NCBI GenBank assembly: GCA_937776645.1
Contig: CALMRI010000043.1
Location: 1 to 64,000 of the forward strand
Length of the DNA: 64,000 nt
From: an uncultured Alphaproteobacteria bacterium
Lineage (GTDB): Bacteria > Pseudomonadota > Alphaproteobacteria > Thalassobaculales > Thalassobaculaceae
Direction: 5' to 3'
The notes under the pieces are model-generated. The model searched no databases, was not told the DNA's origin, and was given only the letters and a program-made list of their open reading frames with translations. The position numbers and the translations under genes were made by a program. Within the stretch, counting starts at the first letter, position 1, and each line of letters begins with the position of its first letter. Below, piece by piece: positions 54,314-64,000 of this stretch.

Positions 54314-55038
54314 ATGATCTCGCTTACCCCCTTGGAGATTGACGCCCTGGTGCTAAGCCTTCGCGTCGGGGTGTGGAGCCTAGTAATCTGTCTGCCCACC
54401 GGGCTGCTGATCGCGCTGATCCTGGCGCGCTGGAAATTTCCCGGAAAATGGCTACTTGATGGGATTGTGCATCTGCCACTTGGTCCTGCCGCCGGTGGTG
54501 ATCGGCTATGGCTTTGCTGGTGCTGCTCGGACGGCAGTGGCGCTATCGGCGGCTGGCTGTACGAAAACTTCGGCATCACCCTCGCCTTCACCTGGCGAGG
54601 CGCGGCCATTGCCTCCGCCGTGGTGGCCCTGCCGCTGGTGGTCCGCGCCATCCGCCTGTCGCTGGAAGGCGTCGATGGACCGGGGCTGGAGGCAGCCGCC
54701 CGGACCCTTGGCGCCAGCGCCGCTGAGGCGTCGTTTGCGACGAGTCACCCTGCCGCTGCTGCCTCCCCGGCATCATCTGCCTGGCACGCATCCTCGCCTT
54801 CGCCCGCAGCCTCGGCGAATTCGGCGCCACCATCACCTTCGTCTCGAATATCCCCGGCGAGACCCAAACCTTGCCGCTGGCCCTCTTCGCTGAAACCCAA
54901 GTGCCCGGCGACGCCACCCCGGCGATCCGGCTGGCGGTGATATCCGTCGTCGTCGCGCTCTCCGCACTGCTTGCGTCGGCGTATCTGGCCCGCCGGGTCG
55001 CCCAACGGGTCGGCATCGATAAGGAATTGCACCGGTGA
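54314..55038 (+). pseudogene. modB: molybdate ABC transporter permease ModB, multiple frameshifts
   Basis: MISLTPLEIDALVLSLRVGV starts normally. The protein then has to be read in turn through VLPPVVIGYGF (shift near 54485), SGAIGGWLYENFGITLAFTW (back near 54520), RRVTLPLL (near 54735) and PGIICLARILAFARSLGEFG with ATITFVSNIPGETQTLPLAL (near 54765), stop 55036-55038. At least four indels are needed. The EAA-loop region and terminal segments are all recognisable as ModB. Since modA and modC are intact, transport would need another permease, or the sequence here is locally poor. Confidence 0.9.
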
Positions 55039-56153
55039 TCAGCGTCGATATCACCGTTGAGCGCGGCGACTTTTCGATCGCGGCGCATTTCGAGGGCCCC
55101 TCGAACGGTGTCACCGCGCTGTTCGGTCGTTCCGGCTCGGGCAAAACCACACTGGTCAACGCCATTGCCGGGCTGATCCGCCCGGATCGCGGCCGGATCA
55201 CCGTCGCTGAGCAGGTATTGTTCGATTCCGCGGCCGGCATCGACCTTCCCGCCGCCGCCAGACAGCTCGGCTATGTGTTTCAGGAGGGCCGACTTTTCCC
55301 ACATATGAGTGTCCGGCAGAACCTACTCTACGGTCGGCTGGGTGACAGGGATGCCCATCCCACCTTGGCGGAAACCGTCGAGCTTCTGGGATTAAAGGCC
55401 TTTCTAGAGCGTCGACCCGGCTCGCTTTCCGGCGGCGAGCGCCAACGTGTAGCAATCGGTCGGGCGCTATTGGCCAATCCCCGCATTCTGCTGATGGACG
55501 AACCTTTGGCCTCACTCGATGGGCCGCGCCGCGCCGAGATTCTGCCCTATCTCGCCGACTTGCGCGATGCCTTGGCTATCCCGGTGATCTACGTATCACA
55601 CCAGATGGACGAGGTAATTCGGCTGGCCGACACCATGGTCCTGCTCTCCGAGGGTAAGGTTATGGCGACCGGAGCCGTCGAGGAGATTACCAGCCGCCTG
55701 GATCTGGCGCCGTTGACCGGGCGATACGAAGCCGGTGCCGTCCTGCCCTGCCGGGTGGCCGGCCAGGACGTTCCCTTTGGCCTCACCCGTCTTGAATTTA
55801 GCGGTGGGACGCTGTGGGTGGGGGCGGTCCACCTGCCCAAGGGAACGCCGGTGCGGGTCCGCATCCGCGCCCGCGACGTGGCCCTCGCCCTATGGCCACC
55901 GCGTGACGTAAGCATGCTCAACATCATTAACGCCCGGATCACCGAAATTGGCCAGGCCCAGGGCCCCCAAGTCGATGTACGACTATCCGCCGGAAACGAC
56001 TCGCTTTGGGCCCGGCTGACCCGCCGAAGCGTCAGTGAGCTTGGCTTGAAACCTGGGATGCAGGTTCAGGCGATGATTAAATCAGCCTCCATCGACGGCG
56101 CCTCACTCGGCCAAATAGGCCGCGTGAGGCGGTCAGAGATTGATACGGTTTAG
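55035..56153 (+). CDS. modC: molybdate ABC transporter, ATP-binding protein
   Basis: 372 residues beginning at GTG 55035, which overlaps the modB stop. Walker A FGRSGSGKTTLVNAIAGLI, Q-loop YVFQEGRLFPHMSVRQNLLY, signature SLSGGERQRVAIGRALLANP, Walker B LLMDEPLASLDGPRRAEIL and switch IYVSHQMDEVIRLADTMVLL are all intact. The C-terminal TOBE/MOP molybdate-binding domain is seen around LNIINARITEIGQAQGPQVD. The full length of the family is kept. It is convergent with the rhodanese gene, 15 bp away. Confidence 0.95.
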   Translation: MISVDITVERGDFSIAAHFEGPSNGVTALFGRSGSGKTTLVNAIAGLIRPDRGRITVAEQVLFDSAAGIDLPAAARQLGYVFQEGRLFPHMSVRQNLLYGRLGDRDAHPTLAETVELLGLKAFLERRPGSLSGGERQRVAIGRALLANPRILLMDEPLASLDGPRRAEILPYLADLRDALAIPVIYVSHQMDEVIRLADTMVLLSEGKVMATGAVEEITSRLDLAPLTGRYEAGAVLPCRVAGQDVPFGLTRLEFSGGTLWVGAVHLPKGTPVRVRIRARDVALALWPPRDVSMLNIINARITEIGQAQGPQVDVRLSAGNDSLWARLTRRSVSELGLKPGMQVQAMIKSASIDGASLGQIGRVRRSEIDTV

Positions 56154-56168
56154 CGCAAATCACGACCG

Positions 56169-57764
56169 CTATTCGGCGAACACCTTAAATTCGATGCCGC
56201 CGGGGCGAGCGATCTGCGCAACCAAGCCTATCTCCCAGGTCAGATAGTCGTTCATCGCTTTTTCGATCTCTACCGGATCGGTCCGGTCATAGGCACGCAA
56301 ATAAACGTCTTCGGTCGGCGACAGTAGATTGGACATTCCGGCTTCCATCGTCTGCCCGTCCGCCTCCCATGCCTGGGTTCCACCATCAATGATCGCCACA
56401 TCTAGCCCGGCGGCAAGAAGATCCAACGCCGCCAGACGCGCCAGTTTTCCATCCGGTGAGGTCAATATGATCCGGCAATCCATGCCTTGGGTCGCGAGAT
56501 CCTCCAGCAACCTGGCGCGAATGGCGAAGTAGGCGCCCTCGGCATGCTTTTCGCGATACCCGAGGCTGCGCTGCAGATCAACCAACGTCGTCCCGTGCGC
56601 TTGCTCGGCCAAGGCCTCTGCGGGACTCAGCGCGGTCACCGACGACGCTACCAAGCCGAATACGGGCGCCTCCCGCTTACCTTGAACGATAGGTTGGCCG
56701 TCCAGGCCCGAATCGAGGACGTAAACCTCGCACCAAGCCAGCTGCTCCAGCCAACTTGCGGTCATCAGCGCCCTCACCATCATGTCGTCGACTAGCACCA
56801 CCCGAGCGTTCTGGGTGGCGACATAAACATCCGTGGCCTGCACCAGCTGACCGCCAGCGGCGTGGCGCGAGTCAGCGATGTGGCCAGCCTCGAACTCCTC
56901 GATCGTGCGCACATCAAGAATGCCAAGCGTCCGTGTCCCCTGCTCGTTCCGCCAGGCGTCCAGAGTGGCGGAATCGATTCGTTTAACGCCAAAACGCCTC
57001 GCCGCGCTCTCGGCCCGAGCTAGCGCCACCTTGTGACCGGCGCTCGACACTTTCGGGGGACGTCGCTCCAGCCCGTGCTCGAGTTTAAACCCGGCAAGAT
57101 GCCAACCCATCGTTCCGTTGCGTAACGCCACCACCTTGTTCGGCACGCCGGCATTGATTAGCGACTGCGCACCAATGATGCTGCGGGTACGTCCGGCGCA
57201 GTTAACGACCACCGTCGTCTTGTTGTCAGGCACCGCTTCCTGCATCCGATGCACCAACTCCGCGCCAGGCATGTCGATCCCAGTCGGAATATTCATCACT
57301 CGAAATTCGTCCATCGGACGGGAATCGAGAACAATTAAATGCTCGCCTCCGTCCATCATCGCCTTCAGCTCCTCGGCCGAAACCGACGGGGTGCCATAGG
57401 CGTGCTCTACGAATTCGCCAAAGGCCTTGCTCGGCACATTGAGGCCGCTGAACAGTTCCAGCCCGGCCGCCTCCCACGCGTCCATGCCTCCAGCGAGCAC
57501 CGCGATGTTCGTGTATCCAAAACTCGCCAAGCGGTCGGCGGCCCGTTCGGCCAGACCATCGCCAGCATCGCAAAACACCACCGGCGTCGCCTTACGCGGC
57601 ACCAGGTCAGGGATCCGCAATTCGAGTTGGCTGAGCGGAATATTGGCGCAAAGCAGTATATGGCGGGCGCCGAACACCCCTTCGTCGCGTGCATCGATCA
57701 ACGCCAATTCATCACGACCATCGATCCGCGTCTTCAGCTCAGTGGCGGTAATGAATTTTCTCAT
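56169..57764 (-). CDS. multidomain rhodanese-like sulfurtransferase (four tandem domains)
   Basis: 531 residues from ATG at 57764, with GGGAGAA upstream. Four rhodanese folds lie in tandem at about 1-107, 128-235, 265-360 and 385-485. Domain 1 has the loop PVVFCDAGDGLAERAADRL, and domain 2 VVVNCAGRTRSIIGAQSLIN, the only one matching the classic CxGxxR-type active loop. In domains 3 (VVLVDDMMVRALMTASWLEQ) and 4 (RIILTSPDGKLARLAALDLL) the active cysteine position is non-cysteine. It probably moves sulfane sulfur with domain 2, possibly 1, while 3 and 4 act as scaffold. It is unusually placed beside modABC. Confidence 0.88.
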   Translation of the reverse strand: MRKFITATELKTRIDGRDELALIDARDEGVFGARHILLCANIPLSQLELRIPDLVPRKATPVVFCDAGDGLAERAADRLASFGYTNIAVLAGGMDAWEAAGLELFSGLNVPSKAFGEFVEHAYGTPSVSAEELKAMMDGGEHLIVLDSRPMDEFRVMNIPTGIDMPGAELVHRMQEAVPDNKTTVVVNCAGRTRSIIGAQSLINAGVPNKVVALRNGTMGWHLAGFKLEHGLERRPPKVSSAGHKVALARAESAARRFGVKRIDSATLDAWRNEQGTRTLGILDVRTIEEFEAGHIADSRHAAGGQLVQATDVYVATQNARVVLVDDMMVRALMTASWLEQLAWCEVYVLDSGLDGQPIVQGKREAPVFGLVASSVTALSPAEALAEQAHGTTLVDLQRSLGYREKHAEGAYFAIRARLLEDLATQGMDCRIILTSPDGKLARLAALDLLAAGLDVAIIDGGTQAWEADGQTMEAGMSNLLSPTEDVYLRAYDRTDPVEIEKAMNDYLTWEIGLVAQIARPGGIEFKVFAE

Positions 57765-58122
57765 CGGGTGTTCTCCCAGTATCGCCAGCGCTTCGCGGGC
57801 GTCATTGTTTATTGCAACACCATAAGACGCTGTCGCGCCGTTGGACATATCGAAATGTCGCCGGATAATCGGGAATTCGACTGCCTTACATTCCCTCTGC
57901 AGGCGCAGCACCAGCAACGCAGATCAACACCGAGGAGTGACCTTTCCAAGCCTCAGCAGACCCGAATAAGTCTGACCGCGCGTCCACGATATCCCAGCCT
58001 CCCACAACATATCGATGCCGGACCGAGAATCACACACCATTAGGAGAACGAACCCTATAATTGACCTTACTCAACCCGAGGATGCTCTAAATCCGTCATC
58101 GAACCAAAAACCCCGGCCAACA

Positions 58123-58152
58123 ACGACGCCCCGGCAAAAGCCGGGGCGTCGT
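58123..58152 (-). terminator. perfect hairpin terminator after the beta-oxidation operon
   Basis: ACGACGCCCCGGC and its exact complement form a 13-bp stem with a 4-base loop. It lies 21 bp after the stop of the last acyl-CoA dehydrogenase on the minus strand; a GGGGTTTTTGG run follows a few bases later. Bidirectional function is possible. Confidence 0.85.
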
Positions 58153-58173
58153 CATTCGATCTGTGCCGAGAGG

Positions 58174-59381
58174 TCAGTCGTTCTTACGAAACTCCTGCTT
58201 CGCGATCGATTCAAGATGCACTTCGTCCGGACCGTCAGCCAGGCGCAACACCCTTGTGTGACCGTAGGCTCGAGCCAGCTTGAACTCCTGGCTGACACCG
58301 CCACCGCCATGCACCTGGATCGCCTCATCGATGATCTCGGTGGCCATCCGGGTTGCCATTACCTTGATCATGGCGATTTCCTTGCGCGCCGCCTTGTTGC
58401 CGACGGTGTCCATCTTGTGGGCCGCGTGCAGCACCATCAGGCGGGTCGAATCGATCTTGATCCTCGCCTCGGCCACCTTATGCCGGAGCGCGCCCATATC
58501 CGCAAGCTTCTGGCCAAAGGCAAAGCGGGAATTAGCCCGTGTCTTCATCGATTCCAAGGCCCGCTCGGCCTGACCGACGCAGCGCATGCAGTGATGAATA
58601 CGCCCCGGTCCAAGCCGCCCCTGGGCGATCTCGAAACCGCGCCCCTCGCCGAGCAACATATTGCGCGACCGGAACCCGAACGTTTTCGAAGGTTACGTCG
58701 CCATGACCGTGCGGCGCATGGTCATATCCGAAAACCGTCAGTGCCCGGTTGACGGTGATGCCGGGGGTGTCGACCGGCACCAGGACCATCGATTGCTGTT
58801 TATGCTTGGCCGCCGAGGTATCGGTCTTACCCATGAAGATTAGGATTTTGCAACGCTTGTCGAGAATCCCTGAGGTCCACCATTTTCGCCCGTTGATGAC
58901 GTACTCGTCGCCTTCGCGGGTGATGCTGGATTGGATGTTTGTCGCGTCAGAGGAAGCTACCGCAGGCTCTGTCATGGCAAAGGCCGAACGAATCTCGCCG
59001 GCGAGCAGTGGTTTCAGCCAACGCTCTTTGTTTTCCTCGCTGGCGTAGCGCTCCAGCACTTCCATATTGCCCGTATCCGGAGCCGAGCAGTTCAACACCT
59101 CGGAGCCGAAGGACACCTTGCCGAGAACTTCCGAAATCGGCGCGTATTCCAAGTTGGTAAGCCCGGCGCCCTTATCGGATTCGGGCAGGAACAGATTCCA
59201 CAGCCCCGCCGCCTTCGCCTTGGCTTTCAGCTCGTTCAGGATTGGCGGGCAATCCCAACGGATCCTCGGCCTCGTCGATCTGCCGGTAGTACAGATCCTC
59301 GTTTGGATAGACGTGCTCGTCCATGAACTCCTGGACGCGGGCGCGAAGTTTTTGTGAGCGCTCGGTCATCTCTGGAATCAT
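58174..59381 (-). pseudogene. acyl-CoA dehydrogenase (ACAD11-like), two frameshifts
   Basis: [20 protein letters not shown] with [20 protein letters not shown] starts in one frame. After a break near 59255-59262 the body [40 protein letters not shown] and [20 protein letters not shown] reads in a second. After another near 58665-58672, [20 protein letters not shown] and [20 protein letters not shown] read in a third, stop at 58174. It is a FAD-dependent acyl-CoA dehydrogenase. It is the last gene of the fad operon and the only one followed by a terminator. Confidence 0.9.
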
Positions 59382-59422
59382 GGGAATCTCCTCAAATCTG
59401 GTTGCGTTGGTTGTTAAGTCAC

Positions 59423-60557
59423 TTAGCCTAGGCGCGCGAACCGGCGCAGATGGTGGTCGGTGTTGCCGAACAACATGTCGATCATGGTCAGCCGCTTGAA
59501 GTAGTGCCCGATCGCCATGTCGTCGGTCATCCCCATGCCGCCGTGCAGTTGCACGCCTTCCTGGCCGATTTTCTTGCCGCTCCGTCCCATCTCGACTTTC
59601 GCAGCCGAAACCGCACGCGAGCGCTCGCGTGGACCAGCTACGTCAACGACGCTTGCCGCCCGATAGGTCAGCGCGCGGGAAAAATCCTTGGCGCCGAGCA
59701 TCTCAACCGCCCGGTGCTGCAGCACCTGGAAGGTGCCGATCGGACGGCCGAATTGTTCGCGGGTTTTCATATACTCGACGGTTAAGATGACCGCCGCATC
59801 CATTGCTCCGGCCGCCTCGGCGCAGAGCAGCACGCAAGCTCGGTCGACCACCGCCTCAATCACCGGCATCGCGCCACCGAGCGTGCCGAGGATCGCCTCA
59901 CCCCCGACCTGAACGGCCTCCAGGGTGACTTCGGAAGCGCGCAACCCGTCGATGGTCGGATAGGAGCGCAGCGTAACGCCCTTGGCGGCCGGGTCGACCA
60001 GGAACAAGGTCACACCGTCATGATCGGTTGTGGCGCCGCTGACGCGGGCCGAAACGATGAGCGTGTCGGCCGTCTCGGCGTTATGCACGATCGCCTTTTC
60101 GCCGTTCAAAATATAACCGCCGCCATCCTTGATCGCCGATGTCTCGACATGGTTAAGGGTAAATCGAGCCCGGGGTTCCACATGCGCCAAGGCCAGGAGC
60201 CGCTTGCCCGCGGCCACCTCGGGAAGGATCTCGTTCTTCTGGGCGATCGATCCCGCCGCTGCCACCGCGCCGGCGCCGAGCACCACGGTGCTGTGATAGG
60301 GCTCCACCACTAGGCCGCGCCCCAGGCTCTCCAGCAACACCGCCGCATCACCGGTCGAGCCGCCAAGGCCGCCATTCGCCTCGGGAATGGCCAGGGCTAA
60401 CCAGCCGAGCTCGGCGAACTGGGCCCAGACGGCACGGCTGAAACCGCCATCCATCTCCATGTTCTTGCGGCGCGCCTCGAACGCGTAGTCGTCCAGCACG
60501 AAGCGGTCAGCGCTCTCGGCCAGCAGCTTTCTGGTCGTCGGTAAACGCGAAGCTCAT
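59423..60557 (-). pseudogene. acyl-CoA dehydrogenase, one frameshift near the start
   Basis: ATG at 60557 gives MSFAFTDDQK. One extra base near 60527 must be dropped to reach LLAESADRFVLDDYAFEARR and then the complete open body: RAVWAQFAELGWLALAIPEA, AEAAGAMDAAVILTVEYMKT and LHGGMGMTDDMAIGHYFKRL. A second start within the body frame (MLDDYAFEAR) could still yield a nearly full-length protein, so partial function is possible. It belongs to the acyl-CoA dehydrogenase family with a domain similar to that of steroid side-chain degraders (FadE-like small subunits). Confidence 0.87.
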
Positions 60558-60627
60558 GAGGGCCCTCGATTGCTCGATTGCCGCCAGCCGCCCGCCATTC
60601 CGTCCCGTGAACCGGCTTTTCGCCGCT

Positions 60628-61837
60628 CTAGAAGCCCAGCACCGCCTTGGCGATGATGTTCTTCTGGATCTCGTTCGAGCCGCCGTAGATCGACGCCTTG
60701 CGCCAGTTGAAGTAATGCGGCGCGATCGACGCGGCGTGCTCCGGACCGATCGGGTCCTCGTTCCAGCCGGACTGCATCGCGTCCGGCACATAGGGGTGGG
60801 CGTAGTTGCCCACCGCCTCGACCAGCAACTCGGTGATCCCCTGCTGCACCTCGGTACCCCGGATCTTCAAGGAACGACGCCTCCGGCCCAGGCCCCTTGC
60901 CCGAGCTTTCGTCTGACAGAACCCGCAGCACCAGGGATTCCAGGGCCAAAAGACTCGATCTCCATCGTCGGCGATCTTCTCCCTGAAGGTCTGATCCTCG
61001 ATCAGCGCCTTGCCCTCCTGCATGCTCCGACCGAGGCGATGGTCCTCAGGCGCTTGAGCTGCGCCTTGGAGCGCCCGACGGCGGCGATGCTGGTGCGCTC
61101 ATGACCAAGCAGGTATTTCGCGTAGGTCCAGCCCTTGCCCTCTTCGCCGACCCGGTTGGCGACCGGGACCTTCACGTCCTCCAGGAAGACGTTGTTGATC
61201 TCCGTGACTGCCGTCGATGGTCGTGATCGGCTGCACTGATCACACGCCGGGCTGCTCCATATCGATCAAGCAGAGAAGGTGATGCCCTCCTGGCGCTTGC
61301 CGGCGTCCGAGGTGCGGGTCAGGCAGAACATCAGGTTCGCGTGCTGCGCCAAACTGGTCCAGGTCTTCTGGCCGTTCACCACGTAGTGGTCGCCGGTCAG
61401 CACCGCCTTGGCAGCGCAGCGACGCCAAGGTCGGAGCCCGACCCCGGCTCGGAATACCCCTGACACCACCAATCGTCGGACCGCAGGATGCGCGGCAGGT
61501 AGTAGTCCTTCTGCGCGTCGTTGCCGAAGGCCATGATCACCGGCGCCACCATGGTCACGCCAAAGGCGATGACCGGCGGAGCACCAGCGGCAGCGCATTC
61601 TTCCTCGAACAGGTGCTTTTCCATCGGCGTCCAGCCGGTGCCGCCATGCTCGACCGGCCACCCCGGCGCGACCCAGCCTTTTTCGAAGAGCTTTTTCTGC
61701 CAGGTCACATGCTCTTCCTTGCTGAGACGAAAGCCGGTCATGGTCTTGCGTCGGAGCTCTTCCGGCACCTCGGCGGTCACGAAAGCGCGAACCTCTTGGC
61801 GGAACGCTTCTTCTTCGGGTGTCAGGATCAATTCCAT
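60628..61837 (-). pseudogene. acyl-CoA dehydrogenase, at least five frameshifts
   Basis: MELILTPEEEAFRQEVRAFV starts well and reads to SDDWWCQGYSEPGSGSDLGV. The protein then has to be followed through ongoing frame changes: GDHYVVNGQKTWTSLAQHAN, LLIDMEQPGV, EINNVFLEDVKVPVANRVGE, GWTYAKYLLGHERTSI, GKALIEDQTFREKIADD and IRGTEVQQGITELLVEAVGN, ending with YGGSNEIQKNIIAKAVLGF and TAG at 60628. A stop codon directly after QPGV is also present. This is the most damaged of the three acyl-CoA dehydrogenases and clearly non-functional as given. Confidence 0.9.
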
Positions 61838-61849
61838 TGGAGGCTCCGC

Positions 61850-63031
61850 TCACAAAACTTCGAACAGGCCGGCGACGCCCATGCCCCCGCCAACACACAT
61901 GGTGATCACGATATTTTTAGCGCCGCGCCGTTTGCCCTCGATCAACGCATGACCGGTCATGCGCGCGCCGCTCATGCCATAGGGGTGACCGATCGAGATC
62001 GAGCCACCGTTGACATTGAGGTTTTCATCCGGGATGCCGAGTGTATCGCGGCAATACAGCACTTGCACCGCGAAAGCCTCGTTCAGTTCCCAAAGATCGA
62101 TGTCGTCCATGGTCAAACCATGACGCTCCAGCAGGCGTGGCACCGCGAAGACCGGACCGATACCCATCTCGTCCGGGTCACAGCCGGCGACCGCCAAACC
62201 CTTGTACAGACCCAACGGCTCAATATTGCGCTGCTCGGCGAGCTTGGCGTCCATCACCACACAGGCCGACGCGCCGTCCGACAGCTGGCTAGCATTGCCG
62301 GCGGTGATGAAATGACCCGCCCCGCGCACAGGCTCCAGCCCTGAAAGGGCTTCGATACTGGTGCCGGGACGGTTACCTTCATCCTTGTCCAGCAACACGT
62401 CCTTGGCGCTGATTTCGCCAGTTGCCTTGTCTTTGACCAACATCGAGGAGGCCAGTGGCACGATCTCGTCACCGAACTTGCCGGCCTGCTGCGCCGCGGC
62501 GGTTCGGCGCTGGCTCCGGCAGGCATATTCGTCCTGCGCCTCGCGGCTGACCCCATAGCGGCTACCAACGTTGTCCGCCGTCTCGATCATCGGCATCCAG
62601 ATCGCCGGCTTGACCTCCATCAGATGGGCTTCGGTGTAATGGGTGGTGTTCATGTTTGGCTGAACCAAGCTGATCGACTCTAGCCCGCCGGCGACCATTG
62701 CCGGCACCTTGTCCATCACCACCCGCTGCGCCGCCATCGATATGGCCTGCAAACCGGAACTGCAAAACCGATTCACCGTGGTTCCCGACGAGGTTATCGG
62801 CAGTCCGCCCTGCAGGGCTATTTGCCGCGCCACGTTGTGCCCAGTCGCGCCCTCGGGAAAGCCACAGCCAATGATAACGTCCTCAATTTCAGCAGGATCA
62901 AGGCCCGATCGCTCAACCGCGTGCTTGACCGCATGACCGCCCAGCACCGCGCCATGGGTGTTGTTGAAAGCGCCGCGAAACGCCTTGCCGATGGGCGTGC
63001 GCGCCGTCGATACAATAACCGCTTCCCGCAT
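61850..63031 (-). CDS. acetyl-CoA acyltransferase (thiolase)
   Basis: 393 residues from ATG at 63031 ([20 protein letters not shown]), preceded by GGGGAGAAGAGA. The nucleophilic Cys lies in [20 protein letters not shown] near residue 91. The acid-base residues are in [20 protein letters not shown] with [20 protein letters not shown] (His) and the second Cys in [18 protein letters not shown]. It cleaves 3-ketoacyl-CoA in beta-oxidation or condenses acetyl-CoA. It is the only undamaged gene of the operon and is followed 12 bp later by the broken acyl-CoA dehydrogenase. The upstream start at 63067 is unlikely. Confidence 0.94.
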   Translation of the reverse strand: MREAVIVSTARTPIGKAFRGAFNNTHGAVLGGHAVKHAVERSGLDPAEIEDVIIGCGFPEGATGHNVARQIALQGGLPITSSGTTVNRFCSSGLQAISMAAQRVVMDKVPAMVAGGLESISLVQPNMNTTHYTEAHLMEVKPAIWMPMIETADNVGSRYGVSREAQDEYACRSQRRTAAAQQAGKFGDEIVPLASSMLVKDKATGEISAKDVLLDKDEGNRPGTSIEALSGLEPVRGAGHFITAGNASQLSDGASACVVMDAKLAEQRNIEPLGLYKGLAVAGCDPDEMGIGPVFAVPRLLERHGLTMDDIDLWELNEAFAVQVLYCRDTLGIPDENLNVNGGSISIGHPYGMSGARMTGHALIEGKRRGAKNIVITMCVGGGMGVAGLFEVL

Positions 63032-63085
63032 GTCTCTTCTCCCCGGCTTTGATCGCCTTGCACTCATCTCATTAAAAACATTAAA

Positions 63086-64000
<915 letters not shown>

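Overview
The window reads as one stretch of a fairly GC-rich alphaproteobacterial chromosome, probably of the Rhodospirillales or a relative. The evidence is the order hom-glpX-recJ, a metC/aapJQMP general amino-acid transporter locus, a class I PHA synthase, an alphaproteobacterial OmpA-like lipoprotein, and many acyl-CoA, flavin-oxidoreductase and ring-oxygenase genes. The species cannot be named from sequence alone.

Layout. 1-9.3 kb: catabolic genes: a partial LLM oxidoreductase, 3-hydroxyacyl-CoA dehydrogenase, 3-hydroxybenzoate 6-hydroxylase-like monooxygenase, pcaB-like lyase, CoA-transferase A/B, O-methyltransferase, VOC protein, D-2-hydroxyacid dehydrogenase and a wrecked zinc alcohol dehydrogenase. 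9.3-21.3 kb: a minus-strand cluster (bisC-like molybdoenzyme, SDR, spermidine-synthase-like, MaoC, acyl-CoA ligase), divergent from a two-gene sulfopyruvate-decarboxylase-like enzyme and an MFS transporter, then a MoaD-like protein and an orphan xanthine-dehydrogenase-type large subunit. 21.8-29.9 kb: a heavily damaged accessory block (Rieske dioxygenase alpha and beta, alpha/beta hydrolase, cupin, TfdA-like dioxygenase, CaiB) with an intact LLM oxidoreductase and enoyl-CoA hydratase. 29.9-36.7 kb: an AT-rich island, an IS630 remnant, two tRNA-Glu genes, an LLM oxidoreductase, a maleylacetate-reductase-like enzyme, an SDR, and broken cyclase and CobW fragments. 36.7-46.2 kb: housekeeping genes (recJ, glpX, hom, ompA-like, phaC, cspA) followed by an IS30 remnant. 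46.2-57.8 kb: aapJQMP, metC, modE, a PNPOx-like gene, modABC (modB broken) and a four-domain rhodanese. 58.1-64 kb: a minus-strand beta-oxidation operon in which four of five genes are frameshifted.

How the genes work together. Most intact accessory genes serve aromatic and carboxylic-acid breakdown through CoA thioesters. The molybdate genes (modE, modABC) sit on the same segment as two molybdoenzymes and a MoaD-like protein. The Aap transporter supplies amino acids, next to the sulfur-amino-acid enzyme MetC.

The most striking property is gene decay. About fourteen reading frames show frameshifts, in-frame stops, a tandem duplication or internal deletions. Two IS elements survive only as fragments and several intergenic stretches still carry ghosts of coding sequence. 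Long genes such as bisC, the XDH large subunit, phaC and recJ are intact, so damage is uneven. Some single-base indels, notably the one in glpX, could be sequencing or assembly errors. The 8-bp duplication, the large deletions, the nonsense codons and the IS ghosts look like genuine pseudogenisation, as in a lineage early in genome reduction (inference).
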